Of a stretch of DNA of 51,000 nt, positions 8,535 to 16,777 are shown in pieces. This DNA is from Bacteroides sp. (lineage in GTDB: Bacteria > Bacteroidota > Bacteroidia > Bacteroidales > Bacteroidaceae): positions 12,880 through 63,879 of the forward strand of contig DXWV01000061.1 in assembly GCA_019416685.1 (NCBI GenBank), written 5' to 3'. The translations under genes were made by a program, and so were the position numbers. Position 1 is the stretch's first letter. Each line of letters starts with the position of its first letter. Below the pieces are notes generated by a model. It had not been told where the DNA came from. It searched no databases and saw nothing but the letters and a program-made list of their open reading frames with translations.

Positions 8535-8810
8535 TCATTGGCCTTTATATTTAATAAGAACTTTATTTTTCAAAGCGTATTTCTCGTCTACTACTTTGTC
8601 TGTAGGGAAAAATGTGAATATAATTCTCCAGTCCTCTTGTTGATAAATGAATTTTCGTACATTTGTTCCTTGTTCTATTAACGCAAGCTTCTCCCGGATA
8701 AATCGTTCTATGTCAGGTGGTATAGCTATCCCTTCTCGTGAGACTTCTGCTGTAATGAAGAATCCCGGTGTTGATAACTTTGAAATGAATTCCAGAATCT
8801 GTTCTGTCAT
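8535..8810 (-). CDS. Small conserved-looking protein coupled to the FetAB-like exporter
   Basis: A 91-residue soluble protein (MTEQILEFISKLSTPGFFIT...). It has no signal peptide, no membrane segment and no cysteines. No family recognised. Its ATG overlaps the TGA of the permease gene by 4 bp (8807-8810), the usual sign of translational coupling, so it is probably made with the exporter. An alternating hydrophobic pattern near the C-terminus (DWRIIFTFFPTD) suggests a small alpha/beta fold. This is the last gene of a three-gene operon. Confidence 0.7.
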   Translation of the reverse strand: MTEQILEFISKLSTPGFFITAEVSREGIAIPPDIERFIREKLALIEQGTNVRKFIYQQEDWRIIFTFFPTDKVVDEKYALKNKVLIKYKGQ

Positions 8811-9607
8811 TTTTTCTCTTTCTTTTCTATCATGACTTGCAGTAGCTTGCCATATGCATCAAATGACTTACGCGATGCCAGCGAAATGGTGATCATTAAT
8901 GAAAGCATGGAGGCTGCAAATGTGATAACCATAATCATCATCTGATACTTGATAGCCACATTCGGACTACTCCCTCCCAATATCTGGCCAATCATTGTTC
9001 CCGGAAGTGCAACCAGTCCCATTACAGCAATGTTAGCTATCAGTGGGCTGAAGGCCTTGATGATTGCCTGCCGGATGAAGGGTGCCTGTGCTTCCTGCCT
9101 CGTAGCTCCGTTGCCAAGCAGATAGCAATAGAGCTGTTCTTCTCGTTTCAATCCACTATAATAGGTGTTTAATGCGATGACATTACTCGAAAGCATGTTT
9201 CCCATTAGAATACCGAAAATCGGTATGAAGTATTGCGCGCTGAATATATTATCCAGTCGTAATACTACACCGATAAAATACATCCCGATCAGGACGACAC
9301 TGCACAGAAAGCCTATACTGATAGGGATCAATAGTATTTTCCGTTTTAGCCCTGTACGTACGAGGGCCGTTTGTCCGGCTACAAATATCATAATAATCAC
9401 CCACAGAAAGTTTATCCAGGGGTTATTCCACAGAAATAGATATTTCAAGTACATCCCGATAAGAAAGAGTTGCACAATCATACGTGCTGTACCGATAAGA
9501 GTGGCTCTAAGTAGTCCGGTTTTGAATTTCCATAAATAAAATACAGGGATTATCAGTAAAAGTAACCCTGTTAGCAGACTGAGGTATGATATATCGATGG
9601 TTCCCAT
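8807..9607 (-). CDS. fetB: ABC transporter permease, FetB/UPF0014 family
   Basis: A 266-residue membrane protein with about seven hydrophobic segments, beginning ISYLSLLTGLLLLIIPVFYL. Family hallmarks are GTARMIVQLFLIGMYLKYLF near residue 40, the central PIFGILMGNMLSSNVIALN, and MGLVALPGTMIGQILGGSSP near residue 200. Homologues in E. coli (FetB/YbbM) form an iron exporter with an ATPase partner. It lies 46 bp after the ATPase gene on the same strand and overlaps the next small gene. The metal-export role is inferred from the family and not shown by the sequence. Confidence 0.85.
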   Translation of the reverse strand: MGTIDISYLSLLTGLLLLIIPVFYLWKFKTGLLRATLIGTARMIVQLFLIGMYLKYLFLWNNPWINFLWVIIMIFVAGQTALVRTGLKRKILLIPISIGFLCSVVLIGMYFIGVVLRLDNIFSAQYFIPIFGILMGNMLSSNVIALNTYYSGLKREEQLYCYLLGNGATRQEAQAPFIRQAIIKAFSPLIANIAVMGLVALPGTMIGQILGGSSPNVAIKYQMMIMVITFAASMLSLMITISLASRKSFDAYGKLLQVMIEKKEKK

Positions 9608-9653
9608 AGAGAGGCATTTACAAATTAAATGATTTACAATAAGACGATTGAAG

Positions 9654-10274
9654 TTACAGGGCTATTAATTGGTGGCAGCCATGAGCAAAGGTTTTATCAT
9701 GTGATACGACGAGAACGGCAGCTCCTTGTTCGGCCTGCTTCCGGAAAAAGGCCAGTACTTTATCTGTAGAGCCGGAGTCGAGTGCCGAGGTAGGCTCATC
9801 TACTATGATAAGTGGCTTTTTTAGCAAGGCAGCCACGGCTATCATAATACGTTGCCGTTGCCCGCCAGATACTTCCCCTACCCGCTTTCGATACAGCTCT
9901 TCATCCAACCCCAGTTCTGCAAAACAACTGAACAGTTTTTCTTCAGAAAAAGAGGCTCCTCTGTTTGCTTTTAGTTCGAAAGGTAACTGTATCATTTCCT
10001 TCACCCATTCCATAGGAAGAGCCAGTTCCTGCGGAATCCAGGCTATCTGCCGGCGAATGGTGTCAATGGTATTTCGGGTCAGTTCGAAGTCACCTACGGT
10101 AATTGTTCCTTTACGTAGAGGGACAAATCCCATGACAGCATTTAGAAGAGAAGTTTTTCCTCGCCCCGATTCGCCTGCTATACAAGCGGTCTCACCTTTA
10201 TGTAACTGCATGCAAAAACCGGAAAAAAGCTCTTCGTCTCCGAAAGCGATACATGCGTTGTCTATTTGTAGCAT
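9654..10274 (-). CDS. fetA: ABC transporter ATP-binding protein, FetA-like
   Basis: A protein of 206 residues from MLQIDNACIAFGDEELFSGF. An upstream in-frame ATG at 10313 overlaps the likely promoter, so the shorter start is preferred. Visible motifs: Walker A GESGRGKTS, Q-loop AWIPQEL, signature VSGGQRQR, Walker B PLIIVDEPTSALD, and the switch His in VVSHDKTF. It is short and single-domain, as is usual for FetA/YbbL. It powers the permease encoded next. An apparent 175-residue frame on the other strand over this gene is a shadow. Confidence 0.88.
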   Translation of the reverse strand: MLQIDNACIAFGDEELFSGFCMQLHKGETACIAGESGRGKTSLLNAVMGFVPLRKGTITVGDFELTRNTIDTIRRQIAWIPQELALPMEWVKEMIQLPFELKANRGASFSEEKLFSCFAELGLDEELYRKRVGEVSGGQRQRIMIAVAALLKKPLIIVDEPTSALDSGSTDKVLAFFRKQAEQGAAVLVVSHDKTFAHGCHQLIAL

Positions 10275-10607
10275 TTTACTTCTTTGTTCTATCTTTCTGG
10301 CAAAGGTAAACAAAATATTGGAAGAATCGTAGAATAATCAAGGGTAACCGTATCCAAACTCTTTTGTGGAGTAATAACCAAAGTACGGTATTGGCTATTG
10401 GAGTATGGATTACACCACATATGACATTGATACGAATGTTTGTGCTGTACATATTAGCCTCAGTGTGTATCAGTTCGATAAAAGCATGTTTACAGGCTAT
10501 ATATTACCAATAAAATGGTATAGTTGCTATGGATAAGGAGTTAATTCTTTTTTCAACTGCATTTTTATATTTATCTTTGCTTACTGATTTTATTTAAAGT
10601 AAAGGCT
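10275..10607. promoter_or_regulatory. Divergent promoter region, fetAB and DUF2148 gene
   Basis: On the minus strand TACCTTTG (10308-10301) is a -7 box facing fetA. On the plus strand TATCTTTG (10572-10579), with a T-run about 18 nt upstream, faces the DUF2148 gene. The roughly 240 bp between them contain no credible gene and no recognised RNA. Confidence 0.45.
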
Positions 10608-11138
10608 ATGATACAGAATGAACGAGACATTCGCCACGAACATATACTCAATGTGGCGCGGCAGATGATGACAGCTGCACGTACTGCTCCGAAAGGAAAG
10701 GGTATTGATATAATAGAAGCGGCTTTGGTTACGGGTGAGGATATCAAAATATTGTCTGACAAGATGATTGCAATGGTTGAGGAACATGGAATGAAATTCT
10801 TTCTTCGTGATGCCGATAATATTCTAAGTGCCGAATGCATTGTATTGATAGGTACGCGCGAGCAAACGCAGGGATTGAATTGCGGACATTGCGGATATGC
10901 TACGTGTGCAGCCCGCACTGAAGGAGTACCCTGTGCATTAAACAGTATTGATGTAGGTATTGCCATTGGTTCGGCATGTGCCACAGCTGCCGATATGCGG
11001 GTGGATACCCGTGTGATGTTTTCGGCCGGACTGGCTGCTCAGCAGCTCAACTGGCTGAAAGACTGCAAAATGGTGATGGGTATTCCTGTAAGTGCTTCTT
11101 CTAAAAATCCGTTCTTTGATCGTAAGCCGAAGCAGTAA
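10608..11138 (+). CDS. DUF2148 ferredoxin-like protein
   Basis: A 176-residue cytoplasmic protein. The N-terminal part carries VARQMMTAARTAPKGKGID, a stretch typical of DUF2148. The C-terminal part carries a cysteine cluster (NCGHCGYATCAA, then GVPCALN) that probably binds an Fe-S cluster. A further Cys is in GSACATAADM, and DCKMVMGIPVSASSKNPFF ends the fold. Members are common in anaerobes and have no assigned reaction; some resemble nitroreductase-like folds. A good -7 box lies about 30 bp upstream. It precedes the agmatine genes by 46 bp and may be co-transcribed with them, with no evident link in function. Confidence 0.85.
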   Translation: MIQNERDIRHEHILNVARQMMTAARTAPKGKGIDIIEAALVTGEDIKILSDKMIAMVEEHGMKFFLRDADNILSAECIVLIGTREQTQGLNCGHCGYATCAARTEGVPCALNSIDVGIAIGSACATAADMRVDTRVMFSAGLAAQQLNWLKDCKMVMGIPVSASSKNPFFDRKPKQ

Positions 11139-11184
11139 TCAGGTTGTTCTAAGGATGTATAAATATTAAATTGTAAATAAACAG

Positions 11185-12300
11185 ATGGGAATTATAGTTG
11201 GACTTCCTCGTTCGGGCGGTTCGGAAAAGGATTTGCAGTTAAATTTTGGTAAGGTGATGGCTCAGCAAACAGAGATGCGGGTACCCTTTCTTCCTGCTGA
11301 ATGGTATCCGCAAAGTGGTGTTCAGCTGACCTGGCCTCATGCAGGGACAGACTGGGCCTATATGCTTGAAGAAGTACAGGGATGCTTTATCAATATAGCA
11401 ACTGAGATAGCTAAACGAGAGCTGTTGCTGATTGTAACGCCCGAACCGGAAGAAGTAAAGAAACAGATTGCTACTACTGTGAACATGGAGAATGTACGTT
11501 TTTTGAAGTGTGATACAAATGATACCTGGGCACGTGATCATGGAGCTATTACCATGATGGACGTAGATACCCCTTCCCTGCTCGATTTCACTTTTAATGG
11601 TTGGGGGTTGAAGTTTGCTTCCGATTTGGATAATCAGATTACCCGTCGTGCCATTGAAAACGGAGTTTTGAAAGGATGCTATGTCAACCGTCTCGGTTTT
11701 GTTCTCGAAGGAGGTTCTATTGAAAGTGATGGTATGGGGACGTTGCTCACGACTTCCGAATGTTTATTGTCGCCCAATCGTAACGGGCAAATGAATAAAG
11801 TGGAGATTGAGGAATATCTGAAGAGTGTATTTCATATTCAGCAGGTACTTTGGCTGGATTATGGATATCTGGCAGGAGATGATACGGATAGTCATGTCGA
11901 TACACTTGCCCGTTTGTGTCCCGCTGATACTATCGTATATGTGCAATGCGAAGATGAGGAAGACGAACATTATAAATCTCTTCATGTCATGGAAGAGCAG
12001 CTTAAAACATTTCGAACATTGGCCGGAGAACCTTATCGTTTGTTAGCCCTCCCAATGGCCGATGAAGTGCAGGAGGAAGGAGAACGCTTGCCTGCCACTT
12101 ATGCTAATTTCTTGATACTGAATGATGCGATACTTTATCCAACTTATGATCAGCCTGAGAAGGACAAACGTGCAGGAGAGGTTTTACAGGAAGCTTTTCC
12201 TGAGTTTGACATCATTGGCATTGACTGTCGTGCTTTGATCAGGCAACATGGTTCGTTGCATTGCGTCACTATGCAGTATCCTGTGGGTGTTATTAAATAA
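11185..12300 (+). CDS. aguA: Agmatine deiminase
   Basis: A protein of 371 residues of the guanidino-group-modifying (PPAD) family. It hydrolyses agmatine to N-carbamoylputrescine and ammonia. Motifs: FLPAEWYPQSGVQLTWPH at the start of the fold, DTNDTWARDHG, LEGGSIESDGMGT, WLDYGYLAGDDTDSHVD, and the catalytic cysteine in HGSLHCVTMQYPVG near residue 358. The core begins about residue 33. In-frame ATGs at 11257 and 11275 would trim an unusual N-terminal extension of 24-30 residues. The A-rich leader before 11185 is typical of Bacteroides, so the long start is kept with doubt. It is followed 21 bp later by aguB. Confidence 0.93.
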   Translation: MGIIVGLPRSGGSEKDLQLNFGKVMAQQTEMRVPFLPAEWYPQSGVQLTWPHAGTDWAYMLEEVQGCFINIATEIAKRELLLIVTPEPEEVKKQIATTVNMENVRFLKCDTNDTWARDHGAITMMDVDTPSLLDFTFNGWGLKFASDLDNQITRRAIENGVLKGCYVNRLGFVLEGGSIESDGMGTLLTTSECLLSPNRNGQMNKVEIEEYLKSVFHIQQVLWLDYGYLAGDDTDSHVDTLARLCPADTIVYVQCEDEEDEHYKSLHVMEEQLKTFRTLAGEPYRLLALPMADEVQEEGERLPATYANFLILNDAILYPTYDQPEKDKRAGEVLQEAFPEFDIIGIDCRALIRQHGSLHCVTMQYPVGVIK

Positions 12301-12321
12301 ATTCAATCGTAAATTATTAAG

Positions 12322-13206
12322 ATGAGAAATATAAAAGTCGGCTTGATTCAACAGGCCAATACCTCGGATATCAGGACCAATCTGATGAATCTGGCTCAAA
12401 GTATAGAAGCATGTGCCGCACGTGGTGCACAACTGGTTGTATTGCAGGAGTTACACAACTCTTTGTATTTCTGCCAGACAGAAAATACAAATCTATTTGA
12501 TCTGGCAGAACCTATTCCCGGCCCTTCTACCGGATTTTATTCAGAATTGGCTGCCAATAATCGGATTGTACTGGTTACCTCTTTGTTTGAGAAACGTGCT
12601 CCGGGATTGTATCATAATACTGCAGTTGTTTTTGATAGTGATGGTAGTATTGCCGGAAAATATCGCAAGATGCATATTCCTGATGATCCTGCTTATTATG
12701 AGAAATTCTATTTTACTCCGGGAGATATTGGCTTTGAGCCTATCCAAACATCTTTGGGCAAATTGGGAGTACTTGTTTGTTGGGACCAATGGTATCCGGA
12801 AGCTGCTCGCCTCATGGCCTTGAAAGGAGCCGAATTACTAATTTATCCTACCGCTATTGGCTGGGAAAGTTCGGATGCGGATGATGAGAAGATCCGTCAG
12901 CTCAATGCCTGGATTATCTCTCAGCGTGCCCATGCTGTAGCAAACGGACTTCCGGTTATTTCTGTCAACCGCGTAGGGCATGAACCCGATCCGTCTATGC
13001 AAACAAATGGTATTCTTTTCTGGGGAAACAGTTTTGTTGCCGGTCCACAGGGAGAACTACTGGCACAGGCTGCTAATGATTGTCCGGAGAATATAGTAGT
13101 AGAGGTTGATATGGAACGTTCGGAAAATGTTCGTCGTTGGTGGCCATTTCTGAGAGACAGAAGAATAGATGAATATGAAGGGCTGACAAAGCGATTCCTG
13201 GATTAA
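12322..13206 (+). CDS. aguB: N-carbamoylputrescine amidohydrolase
   Basis: A 294-residue enzyme of the nitrilase superfamily. The Glu-Lys-Cys triad is visible: Glu in VVLQELHNSLYF (near residue 42), Lys in KYRKMHIPDDP (near 115), Cys153 in LVCWDQWYPEAA. It converts N-carbamoylputrescine to putrescine, CO2 and ammonia, completing the route begun by AguA. The length fits AguB rather than bacterial NAD synthetase amidase domains. The two genes form a putrescine operon. Its transcript runs into a long hairpin between this gene and the convergent gtrA-family gene. Confidence 0.93.
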   Translation: MRNIKVGLIQQANTSDIRTNLMNLAQSIEACAARGAQLVVLQELHNSLYFCQTENTNLFDLAEPIPGPSTGFYSELAANNRIVLVTSLFEKRAPGLYHNTAVVFDSDGSIAGKYRKMHIPDDPAYYEKFYFTPGDIGFEPIQTSLGKLGVLVCWDQWYPEAARLMALKGAELLIYPTAIGWESSDADDEKIRQLNAWIISQRAHAVANGLPVISVNRVGHEPDPSMQTNGILFWGNSFVAGPQGELLAQAANDCPENIVVEVDMERSENVRRWWPFLRDRRIDEYEGLTKRFLD

Positions 13207-13213
13207 GATTCAA

Positions 13214-13315
13214 AATTCACCACAGTAACACAGAGTTCCACAGAGTGCTTATTACTGAATTATCAGATAATAATATATTTACTCTGTGGAACTCTGTGTT
13301 ACTCTGTGGTGAAAT
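13214..13315. repeat. Long hairpin of 10-bp periodic units between aguB and gtrA-family gene
   Basis: The left arm (about 13214-13246) and right arm (13281-13315) are complementary over about 32 bp, with one 3-nt gap and a 34-nt loop. Each arm is built of near 10-bp units ending in CACAGAGT. It sits between convergent genes and could end transcription from both sides, but it lacks a clear T-run. Confidence 0.8.
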
Positions 13316-13321
13316 TGAATC

Positions 13322-13708
13322 TCACCGGAAAGTGAGTTTCCTGTTTGTTATAAAATTAACTGTACCGTATATAAATAGTCCGAGGAACTGTGCCAGATAC
13401 TCGTTTACGTCTCCTGCTTCCACCAGTAAGATGAGAAATATGAACTGCGCACTGTAAGCTATTCCAAAAGCCATAGCAAAGAACAACACCTGTTGCCAGA
13501 GGTTGTTCTTCTTCTTGTCTTCTGTGGAGAACACCCAATATTTACACCATATGAAATTATGTATCTGGGCTATGATATACGCAGTGATGTTTGCAGGAAT
13601 GTAATCGTATGATAGCTCATTCATCATTAACCAGATGACAAATGCTGTAATCAATGCATTGAGCGTACCTATTACGGCAAATCGAAAGATGCGTACTGAT
13701 TCTTTCAC
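13322..13708 (-). CDS. GtrA-family membrane protein
   Basis: A 128-residue protein with four hydrophobic segments in the pattern of GtrA/DPMS3: FAVIGTLNALITAFVIWLM, NITAYIIAQIHNFIWCKYWV, VLFFAMAFGIAYSAQFIFLI, and FLGLFIYGTVNFITNRKLTF. The family is linked to transfer of lipid-linked sugars across the membrane. The start is GTG at 13708, directly abutting the TAG stop of aspS, with AGGA just upstream, so translation may be coupled to aspS. No glycosyltransferase is adjacent, and the lipid kinase is two genes upstream, so the partner is unknown. Confidence 0.85.
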   Translation of the reverse strand: MKESVRIFRFAVIGTLNALITAFVIWLMMNELSYDYIPANITAYIIAQIHNFIWCKYWVFSTEDKKKNNLWQQVLFFAMAFGIAYSAQFIFLILLVEAGDVNEYLAQFLGLFIYGTVNFITNRKLTFR

Positions 13709-15466
13709 CTATTCCTTAATATCTACTATCAGATTCAGTTCATCAAGCTGAGATGGATCAAGTGCTGCCGGAGCATCCAACATTACATCACGGCCCGAAT
13801 TATTCTTTGGGAATGCAATGCAGTCACGAATAGAATCAAGTCCTGCAAAAAGTGATACCCACCGATCGAGTCCGTAAGCCAATCCACCATGAGGAGGGGC
13901 ACCAAATTTGAATGCATTCATTAAGAAACCGAATTGTTCTTGTGCTTTTTCAGGAGTAAAACCTAAAATTTCGAACATCTTGGCTTGCAATTGTGAATCA
14001 TGGATACGAATAGATCCTCCACCTACTTCTACACCGTTAACGACCATATCGTAAGCATCTGCGCGAACTGCTGCCGGATCACTATCTAATAGATGAATAT
14101 CTTCATCTTTAGGATGAGTGAATGGATGGTGCATTGCCATCAGGCGGCCTTCTTCTTCGCTCCATTCAAACATTGGGAAATCTACTACCCACAGGCAAGC
14201 AAACTTATTCTTATCGCGTAAACCTAACTGCTTGCCCATCTCCAGACGAAGTTCGCAAAGTTGTTTACGAGCCTTCATCGCATCGTCACCGGAGAGAATC
14301 AGAATTAAGTCTCCCGGTTTAGCACCAAAAGCTTCTTTCATCTGTTGCAATACTTCCTGAGTATAGAACTTATCAACGCTTGATTTTACAGTACCATCAG
14401 CTTCTACGCGGGCGTATACCATACCTTTGGCACCTATTTGCGGTCTTTTTACATACTCTGTCAATGCATCCAGTTGTTTGCGGGTATAACTTGCGGCCCC
14501 CTCTGCACATATACCACCAATATATGCAGCACTGTCAAATACAGGGAAACCATGACCTTTCATGATATCCATCAGTTCGACGAATTTCATATCGAAGCGC
14601 AAATCGGGTTTGTCACTACCGTAATATTTCATAGCATCACTCCATGGCATGCGTACGAATGGCTCTGTCAGTTCAACTCCGCGAAGTGTCTTAAACAAAT
14701 GCTTAGCCATGCCTTCAAAAGTAGTAATAATATCCTCCTGCTCAACAAAACTCATTTCGCAGTCAATCTGAGTGAATTCCGGTTGACGGTCGGCACGAAG
14801 ATCTTCGTCACGGAAGCATTTTGCAATCTGGAAATAACGGTCGAAACCAGCTACCATCAACAATTGTTTCAGCGTTTGCGGAGATTGGGGCAAAGCATAG
14901 AATTGTCCCGGATTCATACGTGAAGGAACAACAAAGTCGCGTGCACCTTCCGGTGTAGAACCAACCAGAACCGGAGTTTCCACTTCTATAAATCCTTGTT
15001 CATCCAAATACTTACGTACTTCTATTGTCATCTTGTGACGGAGTTCCAGATTGGAACGGACGTTACTACGACGCAAATCCAGATAACGATATTTCATGCG
15101 AATGTCATCTCCACCGTCTGTATTTTCTTCGATAGTGAAAGGAGGTGTGGTAGCAACATTCAGAACGTTCAATTCGGATACGATGATTTCAATATCTCCT
15201 GTAGGAATATTTGAGTTTTTGCTAAAACGTTCGTTTACAGTACCGGTCACCTGGATTACGAATTCACGTCCCAGTTTATTAGCCTGTTCACACAGTTCTG
15301 CATTTACTTCTTCATTAAATACTAATTGAGTGATACCGTAACGGTCACGAAGGTCAATAAAAGTCATACCTCCCATTTTACGGCTGCGCTGTACCCATCC
15401 TGACAGCGTGACTTGACTGTTTACATCGGAGATTCTCAGTTCTCCACACGTGTGCGTTCTAAACAT
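13709..15466 (-). CDS. aspS: Aspartyl-tRNA synthetase, bacterial type
   Basis: A 585-residue class II synthetase of normal length for the bacterial form. An N-terminal OB-fold anticodon-binding domain (SGWVQRSRKMGGMTFIDLRD) covers about residues 1-110. The class II core has motif 2 in KCFRDEDLRADRQPEFTQID and motif 3 in GGLAYGLDRWVSLFAG near the C-terminus. The bacterial insertion (GAD) domain lies between about residues 290 and 420. It charges tRNA-Asp, or both tRNA-Asp and tRNA-Asn if the organism uses the indirect route. It is followed immediately by the GtrA-family gene. Several frames on the other strand over this gene are shadows. Confidence 0.97.
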   Translation of the reverse strand: MFRTHTCGELRISDVNSQVTLSGWVQRSRKMGGMTFIDLRDRYGITQLVFNEEVNAELCEQANKLGREFVIQVTGTVNERFSKNSNIPTGDIEIIVSELNVLNVATTPPFTIEENTDGGDDIRMKYRYLDLRRSNVRSNLELRHKMTIEVRKYLDEQGFIEVETPVLVGSTPEGARDFVVPSRMNPGQFYALPQSPQTLKQLLMVAGFDRYFQIAKCFRDEDLRADRQPEFTQIDCEMSFVEQEDIITTFEGMAKHLFKTLRGVELTEPFVRMPWSDAMKYYGSDKPDLRFDMKFVELMDIMKGHGFPVFDSAAYIGGICAEGAASYTRKQLDALTEYVKRPQIGAKGMVYARVEADGTVKSSVDKFYTQEVLQQMKEAFGAKPGDLILILSGDDAMKARKQLCELRLEMGKQLGLRDKNKFACLWVVDFPMFEWSEEEGRLMAMHHPFTHPKDEDIHLLDSDPAAVRADAYDMVVNGVEVGGGSIRIHDSQLQAKMFEILGFTPEKAQEQFGFLMNAFKFGAPPHGGLAYGLDRWVSLFAGLDSIRDCIAFPKNNSGRDVMLDAPAALDPSQLDELNLIVDIKE

Positions 15467-15526
15467 ATATTTTGTATTTTATAATATTCTTTACTTTTGT
15501 AGTAGTCTGCAAAAGTACACAAATTC

Positions 15527-16543
15527 TTAATCCTTTCGGATTAATTTCCGAATAATTTTCTGATTTTTGTGAGTAATATTGTCTACAATAACTTCGTTAA
15601 TCATTTTAATTCCATTAACGTATTCCTGAGCCTTTTGCAACACATTAGCATTGTCTTTTACGATACTTCCTTTGGGTACAATGACACGCAATCCTCGTTG
15701 TATAAGTTCAATGTTCACATTTTCATCGGCTTGCATCGGATCACCATCGAAGTGAACCACTCCCGGTCTGGTACGGTGAATGCGCAACTTTCTGCAACGA
15801 AACGTTTTTATACGGCTATTCTGATCGATGGTTTTATTAAACAGCTGAAAAGCAAGTGAAGGAACATCGAGTACAGTAAATGGTTCAAGAATAGTGACAT
15901 CCAGCAGACCATCAGTAAGGGTAGCTTGTGGTGTTATATATGCATTATTACCATATTGGGAAGCATTGCCGCAGGCTATGAGGAAAGCTTTATATTTATA
16001 AGTACCGTCTTCCGTTTCCAATTCATAAGTTTCCGGCTGGTAGGTCAGACTTTCTTGCAGGGTTTTTTCCAGATAAGTCAGTAAGCCGCGTTTTCCGGCA
16101 TTGGCAAACTTCAGGCTGACAAAAGCATCAAAACCTACTCCACAAGTACAGAAGAAATCAGTACCGTTTATTTTGCCATAATCTATAATGTCAGTTACTC
16201 CTTCATTGATTATTTCCAATGCTTTTTTAGGTTCCATTGGGATATGCAGATGCCTTGCAAGACCATTGCCCGAGCCACAAGGTATGATGCCCAATGCAGT
16301 CTCTGTATGTACCAGTGAACGCCCTATTTCATTGATAGTTCCGTCTCCGCCGATAGCTACTACGATATCTGCTTTCTCTGCTGCTGCCTGAGCAGCAATC
16401 TCTATTGCATGACCGGCCCTTTTGGTATACACCACATCCCACGTATATCTCTCTTTATCTATCTTTTCATCTAATAAATTGAGAACAAGTTCTTTACCTT
16501 GCGTGCCTGAAATCGGATTGACAATGAATATAATTTTCTTCAT
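15527..16543 (-). CDS. YegS/diacylglycerol kinase-family lipid kinase
   Basis: A protein of 338 residues from MKKIIFIVNPISGTQGKELV; an alternative ATG four codons upstream (16555) also exists. The DAGK catalytic domain shows the phosphate-binding VVAIGGDGTINEIGRSL and the substrate-side LGIIPCGSGNGLARHLHIP. The C-terminal beta-sandwich includes FDAFVSLKFAN and VVHFDGDPMQ. It should phosphorylate a lipid hydroxyl at the inner membrane face. It is divergent from the SPT gene across 234 bp and upstream of aspS. That location makes a sphingoid base or ceramide a possible substrate besides diacylglycerol. This is inference from position only. Confidence 0.88.
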   Translation of the reverse strand: MKKIIFIVNPISGTQGKELVLNLLDEKIDKERYTWDVVYTKRAGHAIEIAAQAAAEKADIVVAIGGDGTINEIGRSLVHTETALGIIPCGSGNGLARHLHIPMEPKKALEIINEGVTDIIDYGKINGTDFFCTCGVGFDAFVSLKFANAGKRGLLTYLEKTLQESLTYQPETYELETEDGTYKYKAFLIACGNASQYGNNAYITPQATLTDGLLDVTILEPFTVLDVPSLAFQLFNKTIDQNSRIKTFRCRKLRIHRTRPGVVHFDGDPMQADENVNIELIQRGLRVIVPKGSIVKDNANVLQKAQEYVNGIKMINEVIVDNITHKNQKIIRKLIRKD

Positions 16544-16681
16544 GCTTTCGTTCATGCTATTTTTAATCGATTGTGGTCGACAAAAGTAATATAAATTTCT
16601 TAATTTTAAATCTTCCGGCTTCTCAAAAGCAGAAAGAGTATATTTTTTCTATTAAAAAGAACAGGCAAACACAAATTTTGT

Positions 16682-16689
16682 TATCTTTG
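16682..16689 (+). promoter_or_regulatory. -7 box of the SPT gene
   Basis: TATCTTTG followed by CC is an exact -7 match. It implies a leader of roughly 80 nt that includes a small palindrome, CTGTTTTTAAACAG (16694-16707). The -33 element is unclear. Confidence 0.5.
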
Positions 16690-16777
16690 CCCCCTGTTTT
16701 TAAACAGTTATTAAGGATAAAAGGATTTGGACTGTTGTCTATCAGTAACCAATAAAGCGAATAATAAATAACAATTC

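Noticed and set aside
9805..10332. 175-codon plus-strand frame over fetA
   Set aside because: Antisense to a complete ABC ATPase with all motifs; translation shows Ser/Arg-rich shadow composition.
14438..14923. 161-codon plus-strand frame across aspS
   Set aside because: It lies wholly inside aspS on the other strand and has no recognisable protein features; aspS is complete and conserved.
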